Below are positions 1 through 11,655 of a DNA stretch of 64,000 nt, in pieces; the stretch's first letter is position 1; each line of letters opens with the position of its first letter. Source of the DNA: Channa striata. Lineage: Eukaryota > Chordata > Actinopteri > Anabantiformes > Channidae. The notes under the pieces were generated by a model. It was not told where the DNA came from. It saw only the letters and a program-made list of their open reading frames with translations, and searched no databases. The position numbers and the translations under genes were made by a program. The stretch spans positions 32,992,963 to 33,056,962 of the forward strand of contig CM065170.1 of the NCBI GenBank assembly GCA_033026295.1, read 5' to 3'.

Positions 1-814
1 TAATTTGCTAGTTTCAGTCCTTAAACTTTACAGCTGGTGTCGTTGCAACTACCTACACCTGGTAGTAATTTACCTTCTGATCCCTTTGGCACCTGTGACG
101 ACCACACCCTGCCTCTACTGCTAATGCACATTGTTATACGCACGCTGTTACTATATTAAGGCATTAGAAACCCAGATAATACTGTAAGTCATGTCAACAT
201 TTACAGATGTGATGTGAAAGTGAAATAAGAATCACATAAATGAAATAGTTAAAACTTGATTATCAGATTCAGTAAGTTCTTAAACTGAGAGTGAATTCCC
301 ACCTCTGTACTGCAAATCACAGCCAAACACAAAACTCACAGCATGTAAGAGCTGCTCATGCACTTGTGAGGCGACGAGTGTGTGGGACTGTAACTATCAG
401 TTCAGTGCAATGAGGGGGTCAGACTGTGAAACAGATGTGATGGTTTGGTGCCAGATGTGGAAATAACAATCAGCCACCACAAAAAAAAACTCTGTGAATT
501 CCTAACTGCAGATTTCCAAACTATTCGGGCACATAATCAACTCGCATTCACGCTCCCTTTTGTTTTCTAAAAAGTTTGGTTTATGGAATGCCGACCATGT
601 TTGCTCTCTGGGCATTTTACCAACTGTGCTCGAAAACAAGATCTGAGTAGGAGGAATTCGGTTTCTCAGTAACATACACACGACTTCCAAACAGCCTGGT
701 GAGGCAAGTCGAGAGCAGTTTAGTCATTAATTGCCTTCCCATGTTTGAACCTGCTTTATCCCGCTGCATGTGTGGCTGTGTGTGGGGGAACGGGGGGGTC
801 TTCAGAAAGGATAC
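1..814. other. Non-coding stretch left of aox-like exon 3 (its intron 3)
   Basis: If the gene on the right is intact this is intron 3. I looked for the next family exon (Asn-Ala-Cys-Leu region) on the minus strand and did not see it. No repeats recognised. Confidence 0.4.
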
Positions 815-911
815 ATGATGGTCTTGGTAGCAGGTCGATAGCGAGACACCATAACTGTGCAGGCACCGCAGCCTCCTCCTCCGCAGCCGTACTTGGTTCC
901 CGTCAGCCTCA
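815..911 (-). CDS. aox-like exon 3, first [2Fe-2S] cluster motif
   Basis: The 97-nt exon lies between acceptor GACTTCAG and donor AT|GTATCC. It encodes a Leu (split codon), [18 protein letters not shown] and [13 protein letters not shown]. The Cys spacing C-x4-G-x-C is the plant-type ferredoxin motif diagnostic of the xanthine dehydrogenase/aldehyde oxidase family. Confidence 0.88.
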
Positions 912-1509
912 CTGAAGTCACGGTGAAGGAATAACCGCAGAGAGGAAGCAACACTCGTAATGTCATTTGTGAACATGAATGTATTTGAAGATTTGAAGAG
1001 GATACGCCTCTCTCTGAGGAAGGATAAGAGCATCCTCTCAGGGTCTGCATGGCTTTCGGTCAGCTGTTTGACAGGAAATCACAAAACACATTTAATAAAG
1101 AGAAGCTCCAAACCCACGTGGTTTGTCTGTGAGCAGCAGGACACACACTGTGGTTAATGTCACTGTCCATGACGCGTTCGAGGACACTTGTACTTCACAC
1201 GTTTGTCTGACCGTTAACTTTGTGATTGAGTCCAGCTGCTTCCTGTCACCGGTTACGAGGAGTCACAGTTCACACTGTAACACCCTTCACTCCCGCTTCA
1301 CCTTTCTGTTTCATTTTCTCACTTTATTGTTTGATTGATTTTTATTTCTTGTTCGATTTACCTGCTCGTCATATTTCGTCGTGACGCTGTTTTTGGACTT
1401 TGGGCGGAACCGGGTCACCGGCTAACAGCTAACGGCTAACACAAGCGGCTACGCACCTTTTCCCGTTGATGAAGAGGCACAAAGCGGTTCCGTCCGTCCC
1501 CGCAGACAT
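815..1509 (-). CDS. Aldehyde oxidase / xanthine dehydrogenase family gene, 5' end only (exons 1-3)
   Basis: Members of this family are large cytosolic molybdo-flavoenzymes that oxidise aldehydes, N-heterocycles or purines. Three minus-strand exons can be read. Exon 1 is 1457..1509 (ATG at 1509), giving [17 protein letters not shown], which resembles the family start ending in V/I-N-G-K/R. Exon 2 is 1006..1063 and carries [15 protein letters not shown]. Exon 3 is 815..911 and carries [18 protein letters not shown], the first [2Fe-2S] cluster motif with its cysteines. The exon 2/3 junction joins in frame (C|TG = Leu). GCGGGGCGACT (not GCGEGG) favours aldehyde oxidase over xanthine dehydrogenase. 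The exon 1/2 junction is uncertain: donor GTGCGT at 1456 with acceptor CAG|CTGACC gives a stop. A donor three bases later, or an acceptor at 1053/1052, keeps the frame. Exon 4 onward should lie left of the window. Family: confident. Intact gene rather than decayed: not settled. Confidence 0.8.
1006..1063 (-). CDS. aox-like exon 2
   Basis: The acceptor is TCAAACAG and the donor is C|GTATCC. The peptide [19 protein letters not shown] aligns with the conserved family segment with D-P-E and L-L-x-(Y/F)-L-R just before the first iron-sulphur motif. An alternative acceptor at 1054-1053 would start the exon at 1052. Confidence 0.75.
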
Positions 1510-1680
1510 GGCTCAGCTCCGAACCGGGACTCCGACCTCCGCGGACGCCCGTCACGAACAAGCGGCGCTACTTCCGCCGTCGGCACTTTCACAACAACAG
1601 TCCGAAGTCCCACGAACTTTGCCGAGTCCAAAGTCCCGCGACGTACCTGCACGTTCTGCATCACAGTGTAAATTAAATCT
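1380..1680 (-). promoter_or_regulatory. CpG-rich promoter / leader region of the aox-like gene
   Basis: The stretch around and upstream (higher coordinates) of ATG 1509 is rich in CpG compared with its AT-rich flanks. It is a likely promoter and 5' UTR by position. No TATA box was recognised. A direct heptamer-like repeat of GCTAAC (three units) lies at about 1420-1441. Confidence 0.45.
1457..1509 (-). CDS. aox-like exon 1 (coding part)
   Basis: It begins at ATG 1509 and ends at AAAAG followed by GTGCGT. The encoded CLFINGK matches the N-terminal strand before the ferredoxin domain. Extending the exon to 1454 (donor GTAGCC) adds one codon and gives phase 0, which fits exon 2 starting at CTG. 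Confidence 0.65.
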
Positions 1681-4600
1681 TAATCAAGAAAGATTTTCCT
1701 CTCCGTTTATTCTCCTTTGCTGTTTATCTCATGTTGTTAGTCATCGTTGTTTTGTCTGTATTTTAAAATCACTTTATTTTGTTTTTATTGGTTGTTATCG
1801 TTTTTGATTATGATTATATTGATTTGTATGTTTTTCATTTAGTCTTCGGTTTGTGTGCGTTGGTCTCACTTGGTCTTATTATCTTATATTTTTCTGTCTT
1901 ATTGCCCTAGTTTGCTGTGTATTATTTGTAACTTCTCTTATTTTTGTTGTGCATTATTATCACTGTTTTGTTTTCATCTTTTATTTTGGTACACTTGTTC
2001 ACCAATGTTTTAATAATTTGTAAAGCCTATCCATTAAATTAAGTTTTAGATTTGACACTTTAACATGTGTCTATAGACCTGCCATCTTATGAAATGTAAT
2101 GTTGTCATCAAGCTGGATTTTTTTTTCAAACCGTAGAATTTTAATACAGTTAGTTTGTTAAGCTTTGTTTCATCAGGGGAACATACTGAGCTCAATAGAG
2201 ACCTGAGAACAAATTACTGACAAACTGCACATGTACAGGAATATAATTATAATTAATGTCATTCCCTCAAACATGTATCATGTTTAGTCAATCCTCTTTT
2301 TGCCTCAGTGGGTTTTTCCAATGTGTGCAACAATGAACTTGAACTGTTGAACTGTTCTTGGACCTTGGATTGAGACCAGGGAATCCTGCTTCAGCTGGTG
2401 TGTGCACAGAGCAGGACAACTAAGATTCACGTTTAAGACAGTTGGAATGACAATTACAATGTAAGCGTTTACAGACTGAATTTGATTTATTGGCCATATT
2501 TTATTGGAAACGCTTTTGTTTTATCTTCCTTTTATCATTTCCTGTCCAAAGCTGCTGCATGACTCTAACTTGATTTATGTAACTGCTCTGTGCAGGACTT
2601 TTAACTCCCTGTTCCAACATATGGGACTTATATAACTTCAGCTGAACTTAAACTGCATTTGCAATAAGTGATTGAACTAATCAGAACTAATCTGGACGTG
2701 AATGAATATCTTTGGCTAGTTTTACTTTAGAAATGGTTTTATTTAGATATTTATTTAGATATTTAGATCCTCACTGTCCTCTGTCCACACTTTGTGTCCT
2801 GCTCTGCTTTTCTCTGCATGATTTATAATAATTAACCTGCCCTGAGTTTGCAGGTAAATATCCAGGTTTATTGACTCCAGGTTGTTTTCCTCATAAATCT
2901 CATTATGTCAAACAGACACATGCCTAAAAACGAAACAAACAGCAATAATATCATATGGGACTTGGATGGCTGTTTTTTTATTTTCATTATCACTTTTCAG
3001 AAGGAGCAGAAATGAAGGTGAAAAGATGCAACAGCAAAGGTGAAGCGGGTGGAGAATGGAGCCACAAGAGGGAGCTGACGGCAAAAACAACTGCCTGAAA
3101 GGTTCCGCCTGTGGAGGTCTGCTCTCTGAGCTGTTGTTTCTTTTGCCTTTTTATAATCATTCATGCTGCATCAGGTTTTTCCAACTGGCACAAACATATT
3201 TGGTTAAATTTGTTCTTGCAGAGTTCAGTTCACCTCAGATGAGACTCTGAGTCATCATGTGTGCAAATCCTAAAACCAAACACAAGGAAATAAAGGTCAT
3301 TTCAAAGACTTGAAATGGATCCGCCAATAAAGCCTCTCTCCACCTGAAAGGAAGATTCGAAAGGATGCGAACAAACCAGGAGTTTCAGGCTCATGTGTGC
3401 GGAGTCAGACCTGAGTGTGGGAAAGTCCTGACGAACCTTCGGCGTGACCTCTCAGACTCCCCTGCCTCTGTCTGAGCTCCTCCAAGTTTATTTACTCAGC
3501 TTTTGTTCCAGGTGAAACTTTAATGCCTCCACCTTTTCCCAGTGGATTAAGTTTCCTGAACTGGTCACACCAGGTTCTGAGGGTAAGAAAACCCCTAAAG
3601 ACAAACAAGACACACCTTCATTTGCAGCCCGGCTCGTACGTCTCCCCTTTGAAGATGTTTAATTTCCCTGACCTCCATCAGTTCAGGAGAACACCCGTCT
3701 GCTGATTATTTCCACGGGTCACAGCAGGTCTGATTGGAGGTTCAAACACACGCGGGCCTCAGTGGAGATAAAGCTTCACTGGTCGGGATCTGAGGCCTCA
3801 CAGCTTCTCATACACGATGTCTTACAGCCTAATAACTGTGGGATGCTATGGTTGTACAGGATTTACGGTTCTGTTCTCTTTAGATTCGATCACATGTTCG
3901 GGACCAACAATTCTATGCACAGGTCTGTGTTCTCCTGAATACGTGCAGTTTTACAGTTTTAGTGTTGTCATTTCACACACACACAGTTCAGATGCCTGAA
4001 GATCACTGCCAACTCTCAGCCGCATTTGATGGGCGGTGGGAGATAATTTCCCTCCATAAGTATAACTTCCACGGGCCAAGTGAGGAAACTACCACTTTCA
4101 TTTTCTCGTTTGCCAATTAAAAGTCAGAACATGAGGGAACATGGTGTAAAAATGTCACGAGTCTTGGGGAAAGTGCTTGATTTGACCTGCAAAGAACTGG
4201 ATATCGTGGCCGCTTGATGTGTTATTCACGAATGGAACGTGTTATTATTTCTGTCTGCGTGATGTTTAAGGTATTTCAGTCTGGCTGTGAGCTAAAAGAG
4301 ACACTGAACACACATCCACAGCCACAAAGAAGTTTTTGTAGGACGTCCATTTTGTCATTATTTACGACCAAAAGCACTCGAATGCGTGACCCATTTCCAG
4401 ACAAATGCGCTGAGTGGATGTGACTGACTGTGGCTGTGTAAGGTGAACGCTTCAGGATCTTGTTTTGGATCCGTCTGATGCCAAAATATCACGATAAGAA
4501 GAAGAATGTGGGAGATGTGTTAGAAACAGCGGGATTTGTCATTTTTATTCCAAGCTTCATGACATGAAAACATGAGATTTCAAGTAGAAGGAGACAGTGT

Positions 4601-4849
4601 CAGAGAAAGCGTCGCTTATCGTTTGGACAATAAAAAGCTGAAACACGACTGCTGCTGCATCACAATTAGACTTGCAAGCCGGAAGCCTCAGCATCCTCTG
4701 GAGGTTCTGATGTTACTGCCACACCAACGTGAAGAACTGCACATTTTCTGCTCTGCACAAGCCCATGCAACACAGAACCGGCCTGGTAGGTTCTGGTCCA
4801 CAGTCCTGGGAGGTCACTGAGTCCTCTGAATGAAAATGAGTTTTTACAA

Positions 4850-5100
4850 TAATAAAGATTTAATAAAGACAGAGCTCGATTAGAAGACAAAAAGTATCCC
4901 AAAGGGACACAGAATAACCACAGAGGAGCCAAAATGGACACGAGACGGCTCGACTCAAAAGAGACAAAAAACTGATCATAAAGACTCAAAAGAACTACAG
5001 AACCAGCCCCAGGAGACACAACTAAGAACAAAGAAACAAAAAATGACTACAAAGAAACAGAACAGGCCTGAAAGAGACAGGAAGGAATCACACAGAGATG
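4850..5100 (+). repeat. Degenerate ACAAAGAGACACAAAATGAC minisatellite, block A
   Basis: A-rich sequence with repeated short units such as AAAGAGACAAAA, CTACAAAGAAACAGAA and AAAATGACTACAAAG. The same units recur at 13.06, 13.4, 14.7, 40.5, 54.3 and 57.0 kb, in both orientations. Confidence 0.5.
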
Positions 5101-5531
5101 CTAAATGACAAGTGTTTTACAGCTTTAAAGGTCTGTCCTGTCGGGGGTCTCCACACGAGCGGGCTGGTTAACAGTGATTAGAGGCCTCCTCGGACCCAGA
5201 CCAGACACATGCAGCTCTGTAAAAACGGGTCGAGAGTCTGGCTGATTTCAGTGTGTTTCCCAGGGACCCGCCCTCTGGATTACAGAGGTGAGCTGTGCAA
5301 TTTACCATGTTAATGACACGCTCCGGCAAACAGCTTTCATTAAAGTTATAAATCTGATGCATCCACATCCCCCCTCGGCGTTCACCCTCACTCACAGGCT
5401 GTGACGACGGTTCGAAATGTTCCAGGAAGAGAGTTTCAAACGGACTTTTAAAAGTATGACACACTTTGGAAGGATTCATCCGTCTGTGGCAACTGGATTT
5501 ACTGCAGCGACTGAAATGTTTGCAGTGAATC

Positions 5532-5533
<2 letters not shown>

Positions 5534-5581
<48 letters not shown>
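5534..5581 (+). repeat. (TG)24 microsatellite
   Basis: Uninterrupted TG dinucleotides over 48 bases. It explains the Val-Cys runs in open frames here. Confidence 0.97.
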
Positions 5582-5587
<6 letters not shown>

Positions 5588-8500
5588 CGCTACATATGGA
5601 ATAATTGGCTTTCAGCAAGTTGCTGCCACCTACACAGAAAACACATGAGCAGATTTGTCTGCAGCTGCAGAAGCACCAAAAAGTCACAGCTGAATTTAGA
5701 AAAATGCCGAAATGGAAAAATGCAAATATTTGATTATGAAACGGATGGATTTTCACACCTGGAACCCACAAGAATTTGCAGTGCGAAGCTAGAGACTAGA
5801 ACTGGACTTGAATCACCGTGTTCTGTCGTCATCCAAACAAGGCTCCAGCCTTTGCACTTCATGTTTGAGGCCAACAACATGAAAGATTTTAAAATCCTAG
5901 GACATCAACAAAAATCTCCAAAACAGCTTTTAAAGTAGTTTCCAGAAAGCTTCCATTTCAATTTCGTTTTTGTGTTGACTTATAGTTTATTCAGTCCGCA
6001 CATGCACGTTTCTGGCTTCCTGCTTCAGAGCCGCACAACATTTCCTGCCTCGCCAATAAACGCCGATGCTGATAAACGGCGCTTCAGTCGACGTCAGTAG
6101 TGACTCCGGGTTCACCCCTGTGCACCGGTGGCAGATTAGCCTGAGCCTGAGCCAACGCGCAGCGAGATGATTCAGAGGCGACTGGAGCATTTGCATTTTA
6201 ATGGGAAGGATCGCATTTCCAAAGTGCTATTGATCCATTTTGAGGAGAATAATAGGAATGATGATGCATTCAGGGGGATTTGAAAGAGTCTTGAATGGAG
6301 AAAATTCCACACACAACACTGTCTAAGGTCTACATCATGTTCCAGTTGTTTAGAAAGACCAAGACCAGAAGTGTGAGACTAAAGAAAGAGTTTAGAGTTT
6401 AATAAAGAAAAGTCAGAGCTAATGAAATAGAAGGAGGTTCTGTCTACTTAGAAATACTATTATTTTTATTATTATTATTATTATTAATAGGGTTAAATTG
6501 CAGTTAGACTAACTTTACTTTACAAATACACGTGAAGACTGGCCAACACGAGGCTGAAAGTGGGGGAGGAACTACAAAATGAAGGCGCCTCCATGACCTC
6601 AACCAGCGTCAGAGATCTGACCTTAGTTTTCCTGCTCTACAGATACAAACAGCAAACAGCCTTTGTCCAAATGCCATCAGGCAAAATTCCGTCAGACAAA
6701 GAGATGCTGCTGCTGCCAACAACAATCCCACCTTCACCTAAAGGAAAAGACAAAGCGCAGCGCATTCAAACGGCGGAGGGTTTCCAAGCGTGTCAACGTT
6801 GGCGTTCAAAGCTTTCGGCAGCCTCCTCCATGTTGGATGGCGAAGGTGGACGAGCGCAGGATTATCATCAAATCCCATTCACAGCCACCCACAGAAAGCT
6901 GCCGAAGACGGAGATAAAGAAACAGCTGGAACGTCCACGCTCTGTCAGCGGTTTGAAAAGAAGACGTTTGAATTATCGTCAACCGAGGACACAGAGCTCG
7001 ATGGAGCTGAGCTGTCTCCTCCTGTATTTGCAGCACCACTAATAACTTGCAGACATTTAGAGCCCGAGGCCTTCAAATGTTCAATACAAGTCCGATTAAA
7101 TAAGCATTTCAACAGTCGAAGCCATTGATTTCCATCCATTGTGCTAACGAATGAAAACAAGGAGGTCACCCTTTAATCTGGTTTGAGAGGCGGAATCTAT
7201 CACAACAAACACCACGTCCAGTATTTATCGCACCCACAGCCCAGATCTCTGACGTGTCACGTTCACTGCATGTCAATGGCTCGTTAAGGAATTTCAAACT
7301 GTCACAGAGTAAATGATATAAACACACCACAGGGGCTGGTAGTACCAGTCCTGCAGTACAGGAAGTACGTCTGCTTAGTCCCGAGGCGTCGGGACGTTCA
7401 GCCCACTTCCGATCTTCTGTGTCGTGTGCTCATGATACAACACACAGAAGAATGAAAGTAAAACATCGGACACCAAGAACTGGTGGATCCTTTAGAAACC
7501 CTGTAAGCCCCTGCATCTATGACATCCAACCAAAGCTTGAAATATGTTTTTGCGTGTACAGTGACGTGATTCTCGTGCCTGAGATTTGAACCTGTGACCT
7601 TTTGTACGACTCCACTTCTGCAGCTCCAGATACTGTAGGTCTGATTCTCAGCTAAACCAGTAAACAAGCACATTCCTCCCTGAGAAAGCTAAACCCCAGC
7701 GGAGGGACAAAATGTCCGATTTTAGGACGACTATATAAAAGGAACGGACTCAGTCAAGTGGTTAAACAACCTGTCCCTCATCAGGAATGTCCTTGGACAT
7801 GACAGAGCTTCTCTCCACTTGAGATTCTGCAGTGTGAACACGAGTTACACCAGCCATAATAAGAAGATGGGAGAGTGTTTGAGTGTTTGGCTGCAGAAAC
7901 AGAAGCGTGTGGTCGAGTTCAGGTCCCATAAAACTGCACCACTGCACGTCCGTGTCATACAATCCAACTCATTTGATGCTCAGTGTGGTTTTGGTATGTT
8001 TTTGGTATTTATTTTACATTTTAATTAAGAACTTCAAGACCAACGACGCACAAAATGATGCTACATGAAAAAACTATTTAGATTTAATTATTACTGCTAA
8101 CAACCTGCCAACAGACATGCACAACTTTTGCATTTGTGTTTCATTGTACGTTCTGGGTTTTACTTTCACGCTACAATCAACCCTTCAAGATAAACACCAT
8201 AATTTGTACTTCGAGAGAACTTCTCTATGAGAGCTGCTGGAATTTCCCCATCCCGATTAAACCTTTGGAAATGAAAGATGACGCAGACAACACACAGGTT
8301 CAATTACAAACATTTTAATCCCAAAAATACTTTTCTTAAACCTCTTGGCATGGAATACATTGTTTGGTCTTGCTGTATCTTGGCTGTAACACTATACTGT
8401 ATAATCTACTTTGACTGAAGTAGAGGCTGTCATGCAATGTTGAACACAGCTGGACTTGTCGCCGCAGAAAACGACCACGCGTTCACGTCGGATTTGCGTT

Positions 8501-8959
8501 GGAAATACGAGCGCGACAACGTAACATTTGTGTCTGTCACCCGGTGGTAACTGCGATTATGACATGTAGCATTCCAAGTTATTGAAAGATGACGTTTCCT
8601 TCAAACACATCGACGCCTCGTAAATATCTTGGTAACATGCTGCACTTTGTGGTTTAAAATTCATATAGCTTTATTATTTTGAAGACATTAAGCTGCAGCA
8701 ACAAGTTTCCCACCTGCTTCGTCCTGTTCTGATATAATGAGGCGTTAAGACAACAGTCCATGTAAGTCATTCAACAGTCCAAAATCTCAAGGACTTCCTG
8801 CGACCCATTATGCTAAAAGTATCTCTACTGAAAGGAAACGCATTTTTGTCTATCGTTCAACTGGAGGAGACATTTATGATTAAATATCGTTCGATAAGAG
8901 AAAAAGTCACTTTTGAGAGCAGCTGAACAGGTTCCAGCCTGTCATTTTGTTTCACCACA

Positions 8960-9200
8960 TCACTGCAGGAAGACACTGTGCTCCATGTCTTTGAGTTCTG
9001 TCACTGCCAGCAGGTCCACACAGTCTGGGATGCACTGATAACACCGATAAGCAACTCTGAGGATCAGCTGATACGCACAGAACAACGTGCTTCTTTACAG
9101 AACAGTAAGAAGACAACAGCAGGGATCTGAAGGTTTATCGCGGCTCCATCCCAAATCGTTCTCTCTATGCAGACGACACCATCGTGTGTTGCTATAACGT
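8960..9200 (+). mobile_element. Possible remnant of a LINE reverse transcriptase
   Basis: One plus frame around 9130-9190 reads RDLKVYRGSIPNRS followed by LYADDTIVCC. This contains the Y-A-D-D catalytic box of reverse transcriptases in a LINE-like setting, then stops. About 180 bases to the left another open piece reads DTVLHVFEFCHCQQVHTVW, loosely like the Cys/His zinc-binding tail of some LINEs, but it lies on the wrong side. This is too short and degenerate for a family name, and chance similarity is possible. Confidence 0.3.
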
Positions 9201-10656
9201 TTAGGAGGAAAATGAAGCAGACACTTTTCGGGCTACTGTAGTTCAAGGGGCCGATGAAATTAACAGTCAAATATTATGGACACAGCCCATGAGAAAAACA
9301 GCGTGTGAACAAATGAAACGATGTATCACCTACACCAACGGTCACGTACTGGGACTCCACAAACTTTTTGAGTTTGTGGCTTAGACTTTGAACAAACGTT
9401 CAGATTTTAAGTACACGCAGACGGGGAGGTGAGAAAAATCTCTCACCATGCTGATGACGCCACAGTATGTTTTTTATAAGTTGGAAAATGATAACCTTGC
9501 ATGATGCGGGATGTTTTTTTGCATGTGACTAGCGCTCGTGGTGCGTTTGGTGGGTTAAATAACATACTGTACACTAACACATAGCCCTTGTTAGCATTTA
9601 GCAGTGTTTCCGTCCTTAAAAAGCTACTAGGGACAAATACGGCAGTTTTCCTGACACTGGGAAAAGGTTCAAAAGCGGCTTCTGCAAGCAACTGGTTGTT
9701 ACTTTGTCAATCCAAGTTACAAACCAGGTGAAACAATGAAAAAATGGAGCAGTTTCTGATCCAAACATCTATGGAGACTAAATCAGCTGTCCACAGAGCT
9801 GCTTATTAAGTCTTGTACTATGGCTTCCTGGGGAGAAGGGATCAAAGAGGGTTTCTATGGGAAACACACGCCACCCAACATGAAAAACTAAGGGCCGAGT
9901 GGGTAAATGCCATCAACTTTGCTCAATTCACTATGAACGTGCTTGTTTCAAAGCAAACACGGGCGATGCCAGTTGATATTGTATCAAATGCGTCCTTGAA
10001 GACGATTATTGTCTCCTCCTGTGAACATGGAGCCCTTTGTATCATCGCAACCAGGTCAGCGAACGCTGAGACTAACAAATCAGGGCTGGATGGGAATGAT
10101 AGAGAGTGTCGTGTGTCTTCCCATGGGAATCGTCTTTGGTGTCAGATCACCTGACAGCTTCAAACGGCAGCCCGTGCATCAGTGCATCCCTAATCACATT
10201 TACAGCAGTTTGTGCACAGCACAACACAGCAGCAGCAACAGGAAGCCGTGCCCGTCGATCCGAACACTATAGAAAACATCTCTGCTACAATCAAACAGTC
10301 TCATTAATATTCATACATCAGGGACCCACTTACAGAATGCCACAGTTTATAGAGATGCCATTTGTCTGTTGAGGGGATTCAAACAGTCAAGGCAAACCGC
10401 CAACTCTTTTTTTCCATAAATTATGATGATTCTGCAAGTCTAGCTATGTTTACCTCCACCTCCCCCCTCTGTGACAATCCAGTGGGGACAAATCCCGATG
10501 TGTTTTTAGTGACTGGGTGTTTTAGCTCGTGTTGCATCGCTATAAATATATTTCCATGACATATGGAGCTCGGTAAACAGGGTAATGATATGCTTCAGCT
10601 GGGTTTCACTGTAAATCTGCTCCTCTCATATCTCCACATCCAGCCACAGTCTTCCA

Positions 10657-11241
10657 TCACTGTCTCTTTTTCTTCTGCTTCATTGACTTCCTCCTCTTCA
10701 CTATCATCTCATACAGCTTGTCCATGCCCTCATCCAGACCCTCACCTATGATGGCGCAGGCCGGCTGGACGTGGTACGGGGTGGAGGGGCTCAGCTCGGC
10801 CAGGGCCAGCTGCCTCTCGATCTCCCCGACATCCAGCGCCCGGGGCAGGTCCTGCTTGTTGGCGATGACCAGCAGCGGTGTCCCCAGGTTCTCCGCGAAC
10901 CGGGTGATTTTGTGCAACTCGGTCCGGGCCTCCTCCAGTCTCTCGGCGTCCACGGAGTCCACCACGTACACGATGCCGTCCGTGCAGCGGCTGTAGGGCT
11001 TCCACAGGGGCCGCAGCTTCTCCTGGCCCCCCACGTCCCAGAAGTGGCAGCTGATGCCCCTGGAGGCCCCCGCGCCGCCCAGCCGGATCCTCTCCGTGTT
11101 GAAGCCGATGGTGGGCACCGTGTTGACGAACTCGTTGAATTTCAGCCGGTACAACACGGTGGTTTTGCCCGCAGAGTCCAAGCCGAGCATGACAATGTGC
11201 AGGGACTGGAAGGCGGCCAGATTGGAGAAGCTGTTCCCCAT
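10657..11241 (-). CDS. arl4c: ADP-ribosylation factor-like protein 4C (intact, single exon)
   Basis: Small GTPase of the ARL4 group. It works at the plasma membrane and recruits cytohesin-type exchange factors, so it links to ARF6 signalling, actin and filopodia (family knowledge). The 194-residue protein has Gly2 for N-myristoylation, P-loop GLDSAGKT at residues 20-27, switch I Thr44 in TVPTIGFN, switch II WDVGGQEK at 68-75, guanine-specificity NKQD at 128-131 and a polybasic tail KRRKSMKQKKKRQ. The start MGNSFSNLAAFQSLHIVMLG and the TYHVQPACAIIGEG-like C-terminal part match ARL4C rather than ARL4A or ARL4D. Human ARL4C is 192 residues. As in other vertebrates the coding region is unbroken. 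The sequence is very GC-rich, so long open frames on the opposite strand are shadows. Which teleost paralogue it is cannot be decided here. Confidence 0.96.
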   Translation of the reverse strand: MGNSFSNLAAFQSLHIVMLGLDSAGKTTVLYRLKFNEFVNTVPTIGFNTERIRLGGAGASRGISCHFWDVGGQEKLRPLWKPYSRCTDGIVYVVDSVDAERLEEARTELHKITRFAENLGTPLLVIANKQDLPRALDVGEIERQLALAELSPSTPYHVQPACAIIGEGLDEGMDKLYEMIVKRRKSMKQKKKRQ

Positions 11242-11560
11242 CTTGCAGGTCGGGACGGAGGATCAGCGCGCACACTCACGGCTCCGGCGGCGGGGGATTC
11301 ACGGCGCGGGAGGTGCTCACACGTCCGAGCGCGGATCCATAGCAGGTCGCAAAGGAGAGGAAAACGCACTGAGGCGCCGCTCAGCAGGCGTGGAGGAGGG
11401 CGCAGCCCCGCGTTGCGCGGCGGCACTCCGGCAGCCAGACAAGCCGCAGCATCCCTGGATTCACTCCAACAGCATCGGGCATCCACAAGCGGCCAGGTCA
11501 CCACGCACAGCAGCGGCGCGCACCGCTCTCCAACTGCGCAAATTACGCGCGGCCGAATGT
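11242..11560 (-). promoter_or_regulatory. CpG-rich leader and promoter region of arl4c
   Basis: CpG density is high through the arl4c coding region and continues about 300 bases upstream of ATG 11241. It ends just before a CA microsatellite. No TATA box recognised. The transcription start is inferred to lie here. Confidence 0.5.
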
Positions 11561-11617
11561 CACATTATGTCTCTGCAGCTGTTTGTGTGTCTCCAAGTGC
11601 GTAGCAGCTCGTGTAGT

Positions 11618-11618
<1 letters not shown>

Positions 11619-11653
<35 letters not shown>
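11619..11653 (+). repeat. (AC)n microsatellite upstream of arl4c
   Basis: Pure AC dinucleotides over 35 bases, about 380 bases upstream of the arl4c start codon. Confidence 0.97.

Positions 11654-11655
<2 letters not shown>

Larger units (their letters stand above)
1681..10656. other. Intergenic region between aox-like gene and arl4c
   Basis: About 9 kb without a supported gene. It holds a (TG)n microsatellite at 5534-5581, one block of the ACAAAGAGACA minisatellite near 4850-5100, a possible LINE reverse-transcriptase scrap near 8.96-9.2 kb, and an AT-rich stretch at 1.7-2.1 kb. The rightmost kilobase or more is probably arl4c 3' UTR, since that gene has a long 3' UTR in other vertebrates, but I saw no clear polyadenylation signal. 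Confidence 0.6.

Noticed and set aside
617..1050. Minus-strand open frames over the aox-like exons
   Set aside because: They run across intron sequence and only partly use the correct reading frame. The spliced exons explain the conserved motifs better.
5417..5938. 173-codon plus-strand open frame
   Set aside because: It depends on the (TG)n microsatellite reading as Cys-Val. No conserved part.
6560..7128. Overlapping open frames of 84-160 codons near 6.6-7.1 kb
   Set aside because: Several frames are open at once in both directions. None shows a family motif or splice context, so they look like chance.
10742..11604. Long open frames on both strands over arl4c (177 codons minus, 277 and 204 plus)
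   Set aside because: They are shadows of the GC-rich arl4c coding frame; the residues are Gly/Arg/Pro-rich with no family match.
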